DNA of 64,000 nt from NCBI RefSeq assembly GCF_004798865.1, contig NW_025335587.1:3313034-3377033 (forward strand), given 5' to 3'. Position 1 is the first letter of the stretch, and every line of letters starts with the position of its first letter. This DNA comes from Varanus komodoensis. Its lineage: Eukaryota; Chordata; Lepidosauria; Squamata; Varanidae. A model generated the notes under the pieces. That model was not told where the DNA came from, did no database searches, and saw only the letters and a list, made by a program, of their open reading frames with translations. The translations under genes and the position numbers were made by a program. Of this stretch, positions 23,961 to 36,485 are shown piece after piece.

Positions 23961-25146
23961 TGTTCCCTCTTGTGTGTTATCTGCTTTTCACAACAGTACT
24001 AATAAAGGAACAAACTGGATGCAGGTGATGCTTTAATCAGCAATACACTCGTCATGTTACTTTTTTAGGTTTTCTCTTTCTATTTGTACATACAAATGAT
24101 AGACCTTAGAGTGATCTGAATTGCATGCAGGGACAGCAAATCGTGGGTCAGTTAACCTAATCATGGGTTAACTGAGTTGTTTAATCCAAAAATAATCCCT
24201 AGTTCACATATCATGCAACAACCTTCAGTTGGTGTTGATTAGGCAAAGTGAGACATACTGGGCACACACCCTGACAGATCACTTTTTTGCTATTGCACAT
24301 AGTCTTTTCTGCCCCATATCACAGCAAATTAATATCAAGTTACTTTCTCCAAGAAAGCTTTTACTAATTAGGGTGAAGAAAATTCAAAATTTTGCTGCTT
24401 ACAGAATTTTGCTGCTTACTATTTTATCTGTTCCTGATTTGAATAGTCTAAATATGAATGAGTAAGCATTAAGATTGTTCACTGAAAAAACAACCCATAG
24501 AACAGCTATTCACCTTTCAGTTGCCAGTTTATTTGTGATCTTTATTTTTAGTTTTCTCCTTTCAAAACATAACTTACATCAAGATTGTTCATTTATTATA
24601 TGCTAATTATTGATAGCTTTTTCCAAACTAAAGTACTGTAGCTTACAGAAAGTCATTAAACTGATTAATAACTGAAAGCATGGACTATCAAGGTTGTGAT
24701 ACTTCAATTTTCTGTTGGTATTTGGAACCAACAGCCTCCTGGAGCAAACAAACGATGCATTTCACCTTTAATACCATATGGTGCATTGATCAGACACAGC
24801 TATTCCTTGTAAAGGTGGTTATTGTATTGCTTTTCATTTGTTCATGTCAAAATACTTGAGTAAATCAAATTTGTAAATCCCATCAAGTTTGTATAAATAG
24901 CAGTGTACTAGCAACTATGATACTATGTAGACTTTTGTAGGTTAAATAAATATTAAAGCAATTCATTTAGATATAAATAATGTATCATTGGGACCCTAAT
25001 TGTACTCTTGCTGATGTGAATTCAACTTATTTCTAAGTGTGTGTGTGCATGCTTAAGGTCATAAGTTAATAAGCTGAATTAATTAGGTTTTCCCATGTAC
25101 AGTGGGGGGAACTGAGTTCTGAGAGTCAATTTAATCATGGAATTCC

Positions 25147-25345
25147 CCAGAATCATATAATAGAATTGGAAGGGGCCAAGAATACCATTGGGTCCCTGCT
25201 GTTGCGGAACACTAAGTTAAACCATCCCACTCAGATCTGACAAGTTTCTTTTTTAATGGTTCTAGTGTGGGAGAGTCTATGACCTATCTAGGCAACTCAT
25301 ATTGCTTTGATAGGACAATTTTTTTCTGATATCCAGCCCTCTTAC
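25147..25345 (-). mobile_element. CR1-type LINE 3' end fragment (minus)
   Basis: It begins 'cagaatcatataatagaatt' and continues 'ggaaggggccaagaatacca', the reversed CR1 3' end, then 'aaaccatcccactcagatc' and 'tagtgtgggagagtctatga', which align with the copies at 8436 and 31764. About 200 bp of very diverged sequence. Confidence 0.8.
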
Positions 25346-26665
25346 CCAGGTGCCATCCTTTTCCCCCAGCCACCAATTACTTAATGGTTTCCTGGCTTTT
25401 GTGTATTTTTCAAATAGGGCAAAATGTTGAAATGCCTCTTCGAAGGGTTAATTACAAGCAGTAAGAGTGTTACACTCCTAATATGGGGGGTTATTTTTGC
25501 TTCCACCATTTTTTCCTTTAGTCCTGTCTGCCAGCAGAATGTGAGTACTTTCCCAAAACTGATGTTGGCTTTTGGGCCAAAGAAGAATCACCATCATAGT
25601 TTAAATCTCACTGTAAAGAATGATAACATTTCAAACTCTCTGCAGAGACTTTCTTGTATTCCAGTTATATTTGAACCATAGTACTAAATCTCTGCTCTTG
25701 ATCCCACCTTGTCAGCAACATGTTTTCCCAAGAGCCTTGCTGGTATGATTTTGCTTGATACACCTGATTAGAAGCCATGTACATTAGATCTACAGTAGAA
25801 AACAGTAAATGCTGTTTACAGGGGTAGTCACACACCTGGAATAGTTATATTGTGGAAGTCTAGTCACTGCCTACATTTTCCTGGAACATCCTACAAGATG
25901 ATGTGGATAAGAGATTTCTGAGCCTTCGCAATAGCTTCTCATGCTTTTACGTAAACAAAAAGTCTGTCACACAAGACTTTTCATTTGCTATGTTCTGCAA
26001 CTTAGCTCTATGTTTCCAGAGGTTAATTGGAGGAAAAGGACTCCAGAGAGAGAATCACTATAGGAGGGCTGGTGGGAAAAAGGCAACCATGTTTGTTTCA
26101 AATTGGAAGCAATGTGGGTCAAATACAGTATAATTTATAAATTTGTTGGATGAATGCACAAGTATGTAAGTAACAAAATGCTGCTATTTAGTGAAAGTTA
26201 CTATTTTGCTTCAAAAACTTGTTCATAGGTTGCTATCAGGCATGTAGCCATGGCTGTGGGGAATCACAGTGTCATGGTAAAAATACTCATTTAAAGGGAG
26301 GAATGTGGTTACATTAATAATAGACCTAACAGTGTGTCTTTTAACCTTTCGTATCCATATCCTGGATGATATCCCAGATGATATTGGGAAATCTACTACC
26401 ATATAGAAAATTTAAAAGTCAATATATTGTGTGTGTTTCTGATGGTTGGAAGGGTGATACGATAAAAATTGAAAGTTATGACTACAGGTTAGCATGACAA
26501 AGTCAGTGTTTTCAGGGCTATATACCAAGAAAAATACACTGCTTTAACCAAATTAGTATTTTTACTTGCAGGTGGTTGACATCAGTCAGCTATCCAAGAA
26601 CATAGGAGCTATGCTGGATCAAACCAAAGATTATCCAGTTCTGTGTTCTGTTCACATGGCAGCCT

Positions 26666-26998
26666 TAGGTAAAGGTAAAGGTTTCCCCTTGACATTAAGT
26701 CCAGTCATGCCTGGCTCAAGGGGGCGGTGCTCATCTCTGTTTCCTAGCCAAGGGAGCCAGCATTTGTCCACAGTCTCCGTGGTCATGTGGCCGGCATAAC
26801 TAAACACCGAAGTGCACAGAACGCTGTTACCTGCCCACTTTTTATCTACTTGCATTTGCATGCTTTCGAACTGCAAGGTTGGCAAGAGCTGGGACAGAGC
26901 AACGGGAACTCACCCCGTTGTGCAAGTTTGAACCAGCGACCTTTCGATCTACCAGCCCAGAAGCACAGTGGTTTAAACCACTGCACCACCTGCAGTCC
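26666..26998 (-). mobile_element. Sauria-type (squamate, Bov-B-tailed) tRNA-derived SINE (minus)
   Basis: On the minus strand the head reads 'gcaggtggtgcagtggttta' (A-box region) and 'ggtcgctggttcaaactt' (B box). The body has 'gtgagttcccgttgctctg', 'gcatgcaaatgcaagtag' and 'ccggccacatgaccacgg'. The tail ends with 'aaacctttacctttacc', the Bov-B-like 3' end. This is the squamate Sauria SINE pattern. The 8-bp repeat CAGCCTTA occurs at 26660-26667 and 27007-27014, a probable target duplication with a few bases uncertain at the head end. Confidence 0.88.
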
Positions 26999-27196
26999 CT
27001 CCATTACAGCCTTACAGTGGATCAATTTTCACTGAACTATCAACCACTGGCCCTTCTTTGTTATTGTGATGCAGAGGCTGATCTTAGAGATATGTCATGT
27101 TTTTGCTAGATGATTAGCAATTTCATATTTACTTATTCTTGTCTGAAAACATTCCCTAGAAAAAAACATAATCTACAACTTTACCTGCTTTTTAAG

Positions 27197-27305
27197 GTGG
27201 GAAATTGTAGCCTCCAGATGTTATTTGACTGCTATTTCCATATATCATAACCAACATAGCCAGTGACAAGGAATGATGGGAATTGTAGTCCAACTCCATG
27301 TGGAA
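27197..27305. repeat. Palindromic repeat family B copy
   Basis: Arms 'tgttatttgactgctatttc' and 'gatgggaattgtagtccaac' surround 'ataaccaacatagccagtga'. It is one of the better preserved family B copies. Confidence 0.6.
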
Positions 27306-28352
27306 AAGCATACGTTTTCTGTCCTTGTTTTAAAACCATTGTCCCACGTACCACAAAGGAATGCAGTTGATCTCTTCATCTGAATGTACATTCTAGAGAT
27401 CATTTGTGTTGTTCATTATATTTGAAAAATTTAATAAAGAATCCTGGATTCTTTGGAGCATATGGATGACAGCTATAGATTAATGCATACGGTTTACTGC
27501 CATCCTTCTGTTGTACTGCATAGGCCCCAGATTACAAATTCTGAAAATGAGAGCAACTTTACCTAGCAGATGCAGAGTACTTAACCAGTTCTGCCACTTC
27601 TCATCATAGTATTTGAGGAGTCTGCACGTACTGACATTTTGGATGGTTGGAGTTAAGAGATAATAGAGCAACTGTCTTGGTTTCATGCTTCCCCAAGTAC
27701 CTTAAAACATGTACATGGGCCCATACGGTGCTTACTTTGTTTTGTTTTTCTCTGTCTGAAGACTACTGTGACACATTACATTTGATGAAGTAATTTTTGA
27801 CTTAAGGTTTATGAGAATCCTTGTATTTACTTGATTAGTCAATTGTCTCCAATTTGCAATCTATTGTACTATCAGCAGTTAAGCACTATATACTAGTGCC
27901 TTATGTGTAACAAGCTGGTGACATGCAGTATGTTCTAGCAATGTACTGGTGTTCCCTAAGAAGTGAGGCAGTGGCACTTCTGAAGTTGCACTGGTCATTT
28001 TGTGAACTTAGCGGTGCATTTTTAAATGCCTGAACAAGGTGGAAATATAAAACTGCACCTTCAGTCTCAAAGATACACATATTAATATGATAATACTTCT
28101 CAAATTATTTTGTTCCATATGGTAGGCAGTGCACTCATGGATTAGGGATTGTACACTTCAAGTGATCTCAGTAATTATGTATCTGGGAAGATTACTGTGT
28201 GTCAAGTAGACCTGTGAGTGGATATCTCTGGTTTAACTGTCTCCTGAAAATGCAAAACTTCAGCAGTCTTAATAGAAACAGTTTGCAAGAAAAATACGTT
28301 ATTAGAAGCATTTTCAGTTTCGTGTTTTGCTTGGTTTAGCCTCCAGAAGGAC

Positions 28353-28353
28353 A

Positions 28354-28416
<63 letters not shown>

Positions 28417-28516
28417 NNNNNNNNNNNNNNNNNNNNNNNNNNNNNNNNNNNNNNNNNNNNNNNNNNNNNNNNNNNNNNNNNNNNNNNNNNNNNNNNNNNN
28501 NNNNNNNNNNNNNNNN

Positions 28517-28560
<44 letters not shown>
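28353..28560. repeat. CA then GA microsatellite containing a 100-base assembly gap
   Basis: About 40 bases of CA dinucleotides change into GA dinucleotides. Then come 100 N (28417-28516) and GA dinucleotides again up to about 28560. The round 100 N count is a conventional placeholder, so the true repeat length is unknown. Confidence 0.97.
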
Positions 28561-28563
<3 letters not shown>

Positions 28564-28884
28564 GTTTAGGACTCTCTCTTCATTATTTAGTTGCTCTACC
28601 TGGAGATCCTGAAAATTGCTAGTAAATACTAGACTGCATGTAGCTTTAGTAGATATTGTAAGATGATGACTAATATATATTTTCATCTATATCAAGGTTT
28701 CACATGTACAAACTACAAAGGGTTATGCTGCATAAAGTCAAGCAAGCACAAATGTGTGAAAATAAAAGTTCTGCTTTGAAAGATAATTTTGCTTTTGTGT
28801 ATACATTGTGATAACCTGAAGCAATGCGGAATTACTGGATTGCATCTGATTTTCCCATATGGCAGTCTTGTTCATGCAGGTTTC

Positions 28885-29012
28885 TCCACCCTACCAGCTA
28901 TGTTGGATTTCTGTTCCTATCACCACCAGTCAGTATGGCCCTTGGTCAGGGTTGCTGCAAACTGCACTTCAGAATTTCTGCAGGGCACCTGGTTGGGAAA
29001 GGCTGCTTAACG
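28885..29012. repeat. Palindromic repeat family B, diverged copy
   Basis: 'accagctatgttggatttct' and 'ggcacctggttgggaaaggc' match flanks and arms of family B, but the hairpin arms have decayed. Confidence 0.4.
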
Positions 29013-29899
29013 GTCGGCTAACAGAATGCGTTTTTCTGTTCTGTCTCATTTTAAATAACTTGCCAACCACACTGCAACTGCCACTATGAACAATTAGGTG
29101 GAAATGTATAGGAAATCACTGTTTACTCTGTTCATTAAGGCTTTAACTGGGTAGGATGTAACTTTGGCTCTAGGAGACTGTTCCTTTCTCCAAAACCTGG
29201 TATTTAGCCAAATACAATGTATTACTACTGTTGGAAAAGTATTTGCATATTTGTTTTATTGAGATTTCAATTTAGCTGGCTCCTCTTGTGTTCCACTCTT
29301 GTTCCAATAGAAGTTTTGGAATCCTATAAGCCTACACATAAGGCACTAGTATAGTATAAGGCATGAGTGAGCAACTAGCCTAGGGTTCTGCACAACCCCT
29401 CAGCCTAGCTTGAAATACCCTCTGCATGCAGGCAGTTCAGGTCTCTGCCAAGGGCATTTCCCCCTTTTCCTAGCAACCTACTGGGTGGGAAGGAAAGTGG
29501 GGAAAGATGATCTACTTGATGTTGGCCTTTGATTTACCCACCACTTTGGTCTCAGCCACCTTTGGGATGTGGCCCATGTCAAATTACCCACAAGGGAATT
29601 TTGAGCAAAAACACTCATACTTACTACACAACCCAACTGCACTGCAAAATATTTTTTTTAAATGCAAGCAAATATCACAATAAAAATAGTGTTTCACAAA
29701 AACGTCAGATCAAATCTTGCCTACTCTGCTGCCTCTACATTGTTCCCTGAATGTTAATAAACATGCTAGGATCTATGGCTCATTCAACATCTCTATTCAA
29801 AGCATTGTTTATTTGGAAGCAAACTTACCAGTCATGGAATAAGACGAGAGACCGTCTCATAGATCAGTAACTGGTTAAAGAAGAGAAAGCAGAGAGTAG

Positions 29900-31760
29900 G
29901 AATCATAGAATCATCAAATAGTAGATTTGGGATGGGCCAAGAAGGCCATCTGGTCCACCCCCCTGCTCAGTGCAGGACTCCAGGTTAAACCATCCCTCTC
30001 AGACAGCTGTCCAGCTGCATCTTAAATGTCTCCAATGTGGGAAAGCCCACAAATTCCATAAATAATTGCTTCCATTGTTGTATCCCTCTAATAGGAAGTT
30101 CTTCATGATGTTCATTTGGAATCTGGCTTCCTGTATGAGCTTGTTATTCCATGTCCTACATTCTGGAATGTTAGTGAAGAGATCTGTGTATGCCCCTTTC
30201 AAGTATTTGAAGAGTGCTATCATATCTCTCCTCAGTAGTCTTTGCTCAAAGCTAAACATGTCCAGTTCTTTCCATCTTTCCTCATAAGGCTTCGTTCCTA
30301 GTCCCTGAATAGTCCTTGTTGCCTTCCTCTTAATTCTTTCCAGTTTGTCTGCATCTTTCTTGAAGTGTGGTGCCCAGAACTGGACACAGTACTCTAAATG
30401 GGGTCTGACCAGTGCTGAGTAGAGGGGAACCAGTATTTCATGTGCTTTGGAAGTGATACTTTTATTAATGCATAGCACAGAATAGCATTTGCCTTTTTTG
30501 CAGCACCATCACACTGTTGACCAGTATTCAGCTTAAAATCTACAACAATTCTGGGATCCTTCTCAGTAATATTGTTGAGCCAAGAATCCCCCATCCAGTA
30601 ATGATGCATTTTGTTTCTTTTTCCGTAGGTGCAAAACTTGGTATTTGTCCCTGCTGAATTTCATTCTGTTATTTTCAGCACAGTGCTTCAACCTATCAAG
30701 ATTGCTTTTGAATTCTATTTCTGCCTTCCAGGATGGTAGCTATCCTACCCATTTTTATGCCATTTGCAAGTTTGTTAAGTCTTCTCTGCACTTGCTCATC
30801 CAGCTGTTTAATAATAAGAGCATTGAAGAGCATTGGGCCCAGGACCGAACCCTGTGGAACCCCACTTGTTACCTTTTCTCCGGTCTGAGAAGGTGCCCTT
30901 GATGACTGCCCTTTCAGTCAATTCTGCCCCCAACTCTGCTTCCACTTGATATCCGTCTAGCTCACTTTTAGCTAATTTGCTCATCACTGTGCCTATAGCC
31001 TTCCCACAGTCCACCAGGTAGGTTACCAAATCAAAAAAATGACATCAGATATGATCTTGACAAATTCATGTTGGCTTCTAGTAATCACTGGTTTGTTTTC
31101 AAAGTGTTTGCAGATTGACTGCTTTATAATTCACTCCAGAATTTTTCCAGGGATTAATGTCAGATTGACTTATCTGTAGTTGCCAGATTCTTTTATCCCT
31201 TGATGGAGACAACATTAGTCCTTCATTAGACAACAGTTCCGAGAGTTCTTCTGCCAGTTCCTTTATTACTAGGATGGAGTTCATGAGGCCCTGGAGATTT
31301 GAACTCATTCAACCCAATTAGATGATCTTAGCCTATCAATCTTGAGCTGCCATCCTGCTCCTTCAGCTTGTACTTCCCCATCATCAAGGATGACTTGGAT
31401 CTTATTTTGGGAAAAGACTGAGCCAAAGTAGGAATTGAGCACTTCTGCCTTTTCTGCGTCATCTGTTATTTTGTCTTCCACAAAGAATAGTTGAACAAGC
31501 ATTCCCCCCTCTGTCTTTTACTATGGATGTATCTGAAGAAGGCTTGCTGCTTTTAGCATCCCTCACTAACCTCAGGTCATTCTCAGCTTTAGCATTCCTG
31601 ATGCCATCCCTGCAATACCATGCTGCCTGCTTGTACTCTTCCTTTGTAGTCTGGCCTTCCTTCCATTTCCTATGAACATCCTTTTCTAAAAAATTAGAAC
31701 ATCTTTAAGCTTTCTGTAAAGCCACATGGGCCTCCTCTGTTGTCTTCTGTCCCTTTTTCC
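29900..31760 (-). mobile_element. CR1-type LINE, long 3' part with endonuclease-RT linker and RT (minus)
   Basis: It starts with 'ggaatcatagaatcatc' (reversed 3' end). Minus-strand translation gives '[20 protein letters not shown]' (about 30370-30420), 'KELDMFSFEQRLLRRDMIAL' (about 30220-30280), RT blocks near 30800-31000, and the earlier segment 'KAEVLNSYFGSVFSQNKIQ' (about 31390-31450). It stays similar to CR1 up to the abrupt junction at about 31760. Broken frames make it a fossil copy. Confidence 0.9.
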
Positions 31761-31763
31761 ACC

Positions 31764-33000
31764 ATGGAATCATAGAAAAGTAGAGTTGGAAGGGACCATG
31801 AAGGTCATCAGGTCCAAGCCCCTGCTGTTGCAGGGCACCAGTTTACACCAACTCACTCAGATGGCTGTCAAGTTTCTGTTTGAATGTCTCTAGTGTGGGA
31901 GAGCCCACAACCTCTCCAGGCAACAGGTTCCACTGTTGTATTGTTCTGACAGTGAGGAAATTTTCCTGATATCTAGTCTGAATCTGTGTTGTTGCAATTT
32001 CAATTGATTATTCTGTGTCCTACACTCTGGTATCAGAGAGAGGAGACAGCCTTTGTGACAGCCTTTGAGGTACTTATAGAGCGATATCATGCCCCCACTC
32101 AATCTTCTCAAGCTGAACATGGCCAATTCTTTCAATCTCTCCTCATAGGGCAGTGTTTTCAAACTCTGGATCATTTTTGTTGCTCTCCTCTGGACCCTTT
32201 CTAATTTTCCCGCATCTTTCTTAAATCTTCGTGCCCAGAACTTGACACAGTTTTCTAGATGAGGTCTGACTAGTGAGAAGTATAGAGGAATTACTACTTC
32301 TCATGATTTGCAAGTAATACTTCTATTAATGCATCCCAAAATAGCATTTGCCCTTTTTGCAGCTGCATCACATTGTTGGCTCATATTTAGCCTGTTGTCC
32401 ACAATAACTCTGAGGTCTTTTTTTCCCCAGTTGTGTCAAGTATTATACATCTTGTATTGATGCATTTGGTTCCTTTTTCCTAGGTGAGGACATGGCACTT
32501 GTCCCTACTGAATTTCAGCCAAGCATTCAAGTTTATCAAGATCACCCTGGATCTTCATTCTGTTTTCTAGGGTGTTTGCTCTTCCAGAAATAACAAATCC
32601 ATGTTATCTTTTATTAGTCACTGCATTTTCTTCAAGATCCTTACACACTGATTTTTAAGAATTTTGTCCTGAATTTTTCCAGGGATTGATGTGGGACTGA
32701 CTGGTCTATCATTCCCAGGTTCATCTTTTTTCCCCTTTTTGAAGATGGGGACAATGCTTGCCCTTCTCCAGTTATCTGGCACTTCTCCTGTTTTCCAAGA
32801 TTTATTTAGTTTAATTTAATTAACCCTAATTTAATTTAATTTAAACATTTCTACCTCATCCTTTGCACAACCCTCAGGACGGCTTACAAAAAATAAATTT
32901 ATTGAAGATAATAGTCAATGGTTCTCAGAGTTCCTCTGCTAGCTCTTTTATGACTTTGGGATGGAGTTCATCTGACCCTGGAGATTTGAATATGGTGATT
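31764..33000 (-). mobile_element. Second CR1-type LINE, 3' part, interrupted by a LINE/SINE tail (minus)
   Basis: A new CR1 3' end begins immediately after the previous copy ('ggaatcatagaaaagtagag'). Minus-strand blocks include '[20 protein letters not shown]' (about 32080-32130). The sequence jumps ahead of the RT core, showing internal loss. At about 32800-32905 a reversed L2-like tail with TTTAA repeats ('cctcaggacggcttacaaaa') interrupts it, after which CR1-like text resumes ('gatggagttcatctgaccct'). Confidence 0.85.
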
Positions 33001-33011
33001 CCATAAATGAG

Positions 33012-33056
33012 CATGGCAGGCCGGATCTGGCCTGCGGGCCATAGTTTGAGGATCCA
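33012..33056. mobile_element. hAT-type MITE end fragment
   Basis: 'ccggatctggcctgcgggcc' followed by 'atagtttgaggatccat' matches the right half of the hAT MITE at 18824-18948. Only about 45 bp are recognisable and I see no duplication. Confidence 0.5.
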
Positions 33057-33059
33057 TAG

Positions 33060-33900
33060 TCTAGTTCTTCTGCTTTTAACTGTCACCCTTTTCCAGGGAA
33101 TTTCTTCCGCATTTCTCCTTAGCTCAGGATTCCCCTTTCTGCCCCAGCTTGCTATTGCTCTTCTAGCTCCTGCTGCATTTCCAATGCTCTGTCTAAAAAC
33201 TCTTCATCTTCTCTTACTGCTTGAGGGTGAACACTCTCCTCTTCAGTGCCATTGCTACATTGGAACTAATGCATTTCACTTACTGATAAATGTAACTCAT
33301 TGTCTCAATAGAGCTTTTGTGCTTCGAATCTGTTGGAAATTTCCCTTTGGCACCTTGCATGTTCTCTTTTTGCATTTTGTGCTATTAATGGAAGATAATC
33401 TGTCCTGCAATACCTGCATAGTATCATTTTTCCTCCAGGAAATTGCATGTTAATTTTATTAAAAGTTCTAAGGGTCCATCCAATGTGCATACCTATAGCC
33501 CTCTCACATAACATCCTATATCGTATCCTGCTCCCTCCCCTCTCCACCCCACCTCCTGAAACACCCACTCCACTCTGGCTCTGAGGTTGGCCACCTTCCA
33601 TCCTCAAAGCCATGCCCACTGCAGTGGCAGAGGGACAGTGCTCCAAGATTGGAATTAAAAGCATGGCTTTGCAATGGCCACCTAGTATTTAGCGGTGATA
33701 AGATCATGCTCTAACAGTTGTAATGGTAAATTTTAAAGGGCTGTTGATGTAACTAGTATATGGACAGTTTCTTATAGTTGCAAAATTTATTGTACTTTGT
33801 TATGAGACATTAGTGTTGTGTTGTGTTGTGCTTTGTTATACTGTCCACCAATTTGTAATGGCCTTTGGCAAAATGCAGTAAATTACTAATTATCCCTTCT
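33060..33900. other. Unresolved repeat-derived region right of the CR1 mosaic
   Basis: 33060-33450 may continue the CR1 in the same orientation ('agctcctgctgcatttccaa'). 33480-33710 resembles the GC-rich dispersed repeat with a 'ccatcc' start. 33720-33890 looks like an L2-type 3' tail with GTGTT repeats. None is firm enough for its own family call. Confidence 0.35.
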
Positions 33901-34206
33901 GCCCAAAAAATGGATAGTCTTGCTCTTGATGTTTGTAATTATAATAAAAATGTGCTTTACATTTATACAACACTTTTTTTCTGAATGTGTCATGTATATT
34001 CCCAGTCATTTATTTCCAAAACAGTCCTGTGCTAACTGAGACTAAACATGAATGATTAATTGCTCAAAGGCTGTCTGCGGAATTAATGGATGAGATGATC
34101 TTGCACTGGGTCTTTCCCAGATCACACTACATCAGTACTCATAAATTTCACAGTGATGGCAGGTTGTATAATTCTTCTATTTTATAAATAATGCACAGCA
34201 CATTTA

Positions 34207-34262
34207 GGTTGCAATCCTATAAGCAGTTGGAAATAAGCCCCATTGAACTTTGCACATCTAGA
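34207..34262. repeat. Palindromic repeat family A, half copy
   Basis: 'ggttgcaatcctataagcag' and 'gaaataagccccattgaact' form the left arm and centre; the right arm is missing. Confidence 0.55.
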
Positions 34263-34427
34263 TATAGAAATGTGCTGCAAAATTATGTTTGTAAAATGTT
34301 AGTCCTATCCTACATTTTTGATAAGAAAATGGTAAACATAAAAAATTCAAGGTATATCTGCCTACAAGTTTAGACTTGCAAACTGTTATGTAGTTATGAT
34401 TATATTGTGTGTGCATGTGTGCGCACA

Positions 34428-34656
34428 TATTTATTTATTTATTAGATTTATATCCCACCTGTTTTCTTACAAATAACTCAAAGTAGCTCATATTATTCTC
34501 CTTCTCCTGTTCCCAATTTTATTCCCATGACAGCATCCCTGATAGTCTGTGACTGGCCTAAAGTCATCCAGTTGGCTCCATGACTGAGCAGGGACTAGAA
34601 CCCAGATCGCCTGAGTCCCAGACCTGTACTCTTAACCACTACACCACACTGGCTCT
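34428..34656 (-). mobile_element. tRNA-derived SINE, well preserved (minus)
   Basis: On the minus strand it starts 'agagccagtgtggtgtagtg' and 'gttaagagtacaggtctggg' (A box), followed by 'gatctgggttctagtccct' (B box), the central 'ccagtcacagactatcagg', and ends 'aggtgggatataaatctaat' plus an AAATA-type tail. This layout matches a tRNA-headed SINE with an L2-like tail common in squamates. The same family occurs at 36101, 42527 and 54993. Confidence 0.85.
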
Positions 34657-34917
34657 TAGTGCATATAAATACACAATAAGTATATATAATATAAGTAAAT
34701 ATATACACTACTATATTTACATAGTAGTGCCTTGAAGCCACTATTATGGAACAGAACCCCTGTGGTGGTACATGTACAAGCACAACAAATTGACAGACTG
34801 TTTTTAAAGTGCACAGTCCTTGGCAATATATAAAAGTGAACTTCAGTGGAGAGATGCTGGAGAGCTGATGATCAATGTGAAAACACTGAAGTATGAGTCA
34901 TTCCAGCACAGTTATTG

Positions 34918-34960
34918 TGTGTATGTGTGTATGTGTGTGTAAGAGAGAGAGAGAGAGAGA
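34918..34960. repeat. GT/GA microsatellite
   Basis: 'gtgtatgtgtgtatgtgtgt' followed by repeated GA. Confidence 0.85.
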
Positions 34961-36100
34961 TCATGCATATTTAAAACATTGCTATCATACAAAGGAACAA
35001 TTGAAGAAAAGCTTGGCAAAAGACCAGCATGGTTTAACTTAGATAATAATAGCAATGGTTGCTTCAAACTTAATTGACTACAAATTGCATCATTGTCCGA
35101 AGCCACAACCCTCTTAATGTAGAATGCCTGCTTTTTATTGGGTCTCTGTAGTGAATGCATAACTGCATTTGTGTCTATAGCATTCCCTTCTTCAAATTAC
35201 TTATGTATGACCAGATGTGTGCATGTGATCAGAATTCTGGGAATGAATGGGACATCCCTGAGACACAAATACCATGGGGAGAATAGCTTCCCTTCCACAA
35301 CATCTTTGTGTATCACCTGGGTAGTCATATTTTAGCAAAAATGCAGCAAAAGGAAGGTTTACTTATCTGTCCCATATTGTCAAATAATTTCTTGTGTCCC
35401 AACATATCTGAAGCTTCACACTTCTTTCTCTGACTGAATTCATAAATACTCATCTATGCTCATCCATGACCACATGGAAGTATGGTCACTATCCTTGTTG
35501 GATTTTCTCCGTCCTTGCTGGGTTTTCTAAAACAATCTCTCCCCTACATCTCTCTTTAGTCTAATATATCTTCCTATAATTCCTGAATCCAACTTCCTAC
35601 TGTGTCATCCCACTTAAAAGCCCTCAGTTCTTAGTCCTTTAGATCCGTAAGTGTAAGTTATATGGGGTTGCCATGCAAGCATTCTCTCTATTTGGACTTC
35701 ACTGTGGGGCTGAGTCATATGTACATAACTCACGATAGGTTTTCAATAATATTGTAACTTTTAAGAATGAGTGCCTGATTGAATTTGTTTTCTCCTCATC
35801 TCTCCTCACACCTCTTTCCTTTATATCATGTTTTTTAGGATGTAAACTTACAAGGAGGGGTTGATACTTTTGCTCTCTGGAAGCATCTTTTTTGTCATAC
35901 AAGATAAAAATGCTTAAAGCAAACAAAAATAAACATGTTTGGAACTGGACAACATAAAAATGCACATACTTTGCTGAACTGCATCCATTGCTATCTCAGA
36001 GTCAGAGCCATTGAAGAAAGGTAAAAGCGATTGAAGCTGAAAATTCCATCTTTTTTAGTCACTGTGTACTTAGCACAAATATACAGCTACAATTTCTTTC

Positions 36101-36309
36101 TGTATTAGATTTATACAGTATCCTGCTTTTTTTTTTGTATGAACTCAACGAGGCTTACATAATTGTTTTCCTCCTGCTCTCAATCTTATCCCCTACAACA
36201 ACCCTGCAAGGTAGGCTGGGCTGAGACTGGTCTAAGTCACCCAGTTGGCTCTGTGATCAAGCATTGCTTGAGTCCCACTCCTGTGCTTTTAACCACTACA
36301 CCACGCTGG
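36101..36309 (-). mobile_element. tRNA-derived SINE (minus)
   Basis: The reversed head 'aaccactacaccacgctgg' is at 36290-36309, the central block 'ggctgggctgagactggtct' lies near 36215, and the tail 'tgtattagatttatacagta' is at the left. Same family as 34428-34656. Confidence 0.8.
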
Positions 36310-36351
36310 TGATATCTGATGAACCAATGTAGAATACCACCTGCAACAGTT

Positions 36352-36485
36352 TTCCTGACTTGGCATCCTCCAGGTATTTGGATTTCAACTACCATCAGCC
36401 CCAGCCAGCATGGACAATAGCTTTGAACACTGGAAATTGTCATCCAAAATATCTGGAATGCACCAGGCTGGAGAAAGCTGCTCTA
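36352..36485. repeat. Palindromic repeat family B, well preserved copy
   Basis: The arms 'tttggatttcaactaccatc' and 'gaaattgtcatccaaaatat' are inverted, the centre has 'agccccagccagcatggaca', and the end reads 'ccaggctggagaaagctgct'. Confidence 0.6.

Noticed and set aside
26566-26799. 77-codon open frame beginning MQVVDISQLSKNIG
   Set aside because: Its second half is the reversed Sauria SINE and the first half matches nothing known.
28327-28686. Open frames with Arg-Glu or Ser-Leu repeats across the gap
   Set aside because: They only translate the CA/GA microsatellite and the N run.
29999-30478. 159-codon open frame that could look like a host gene
   Set aside because: The sequence [15 protein letters not shown] is CR1 reverse transcriptase; it belongs to the LINE copy.
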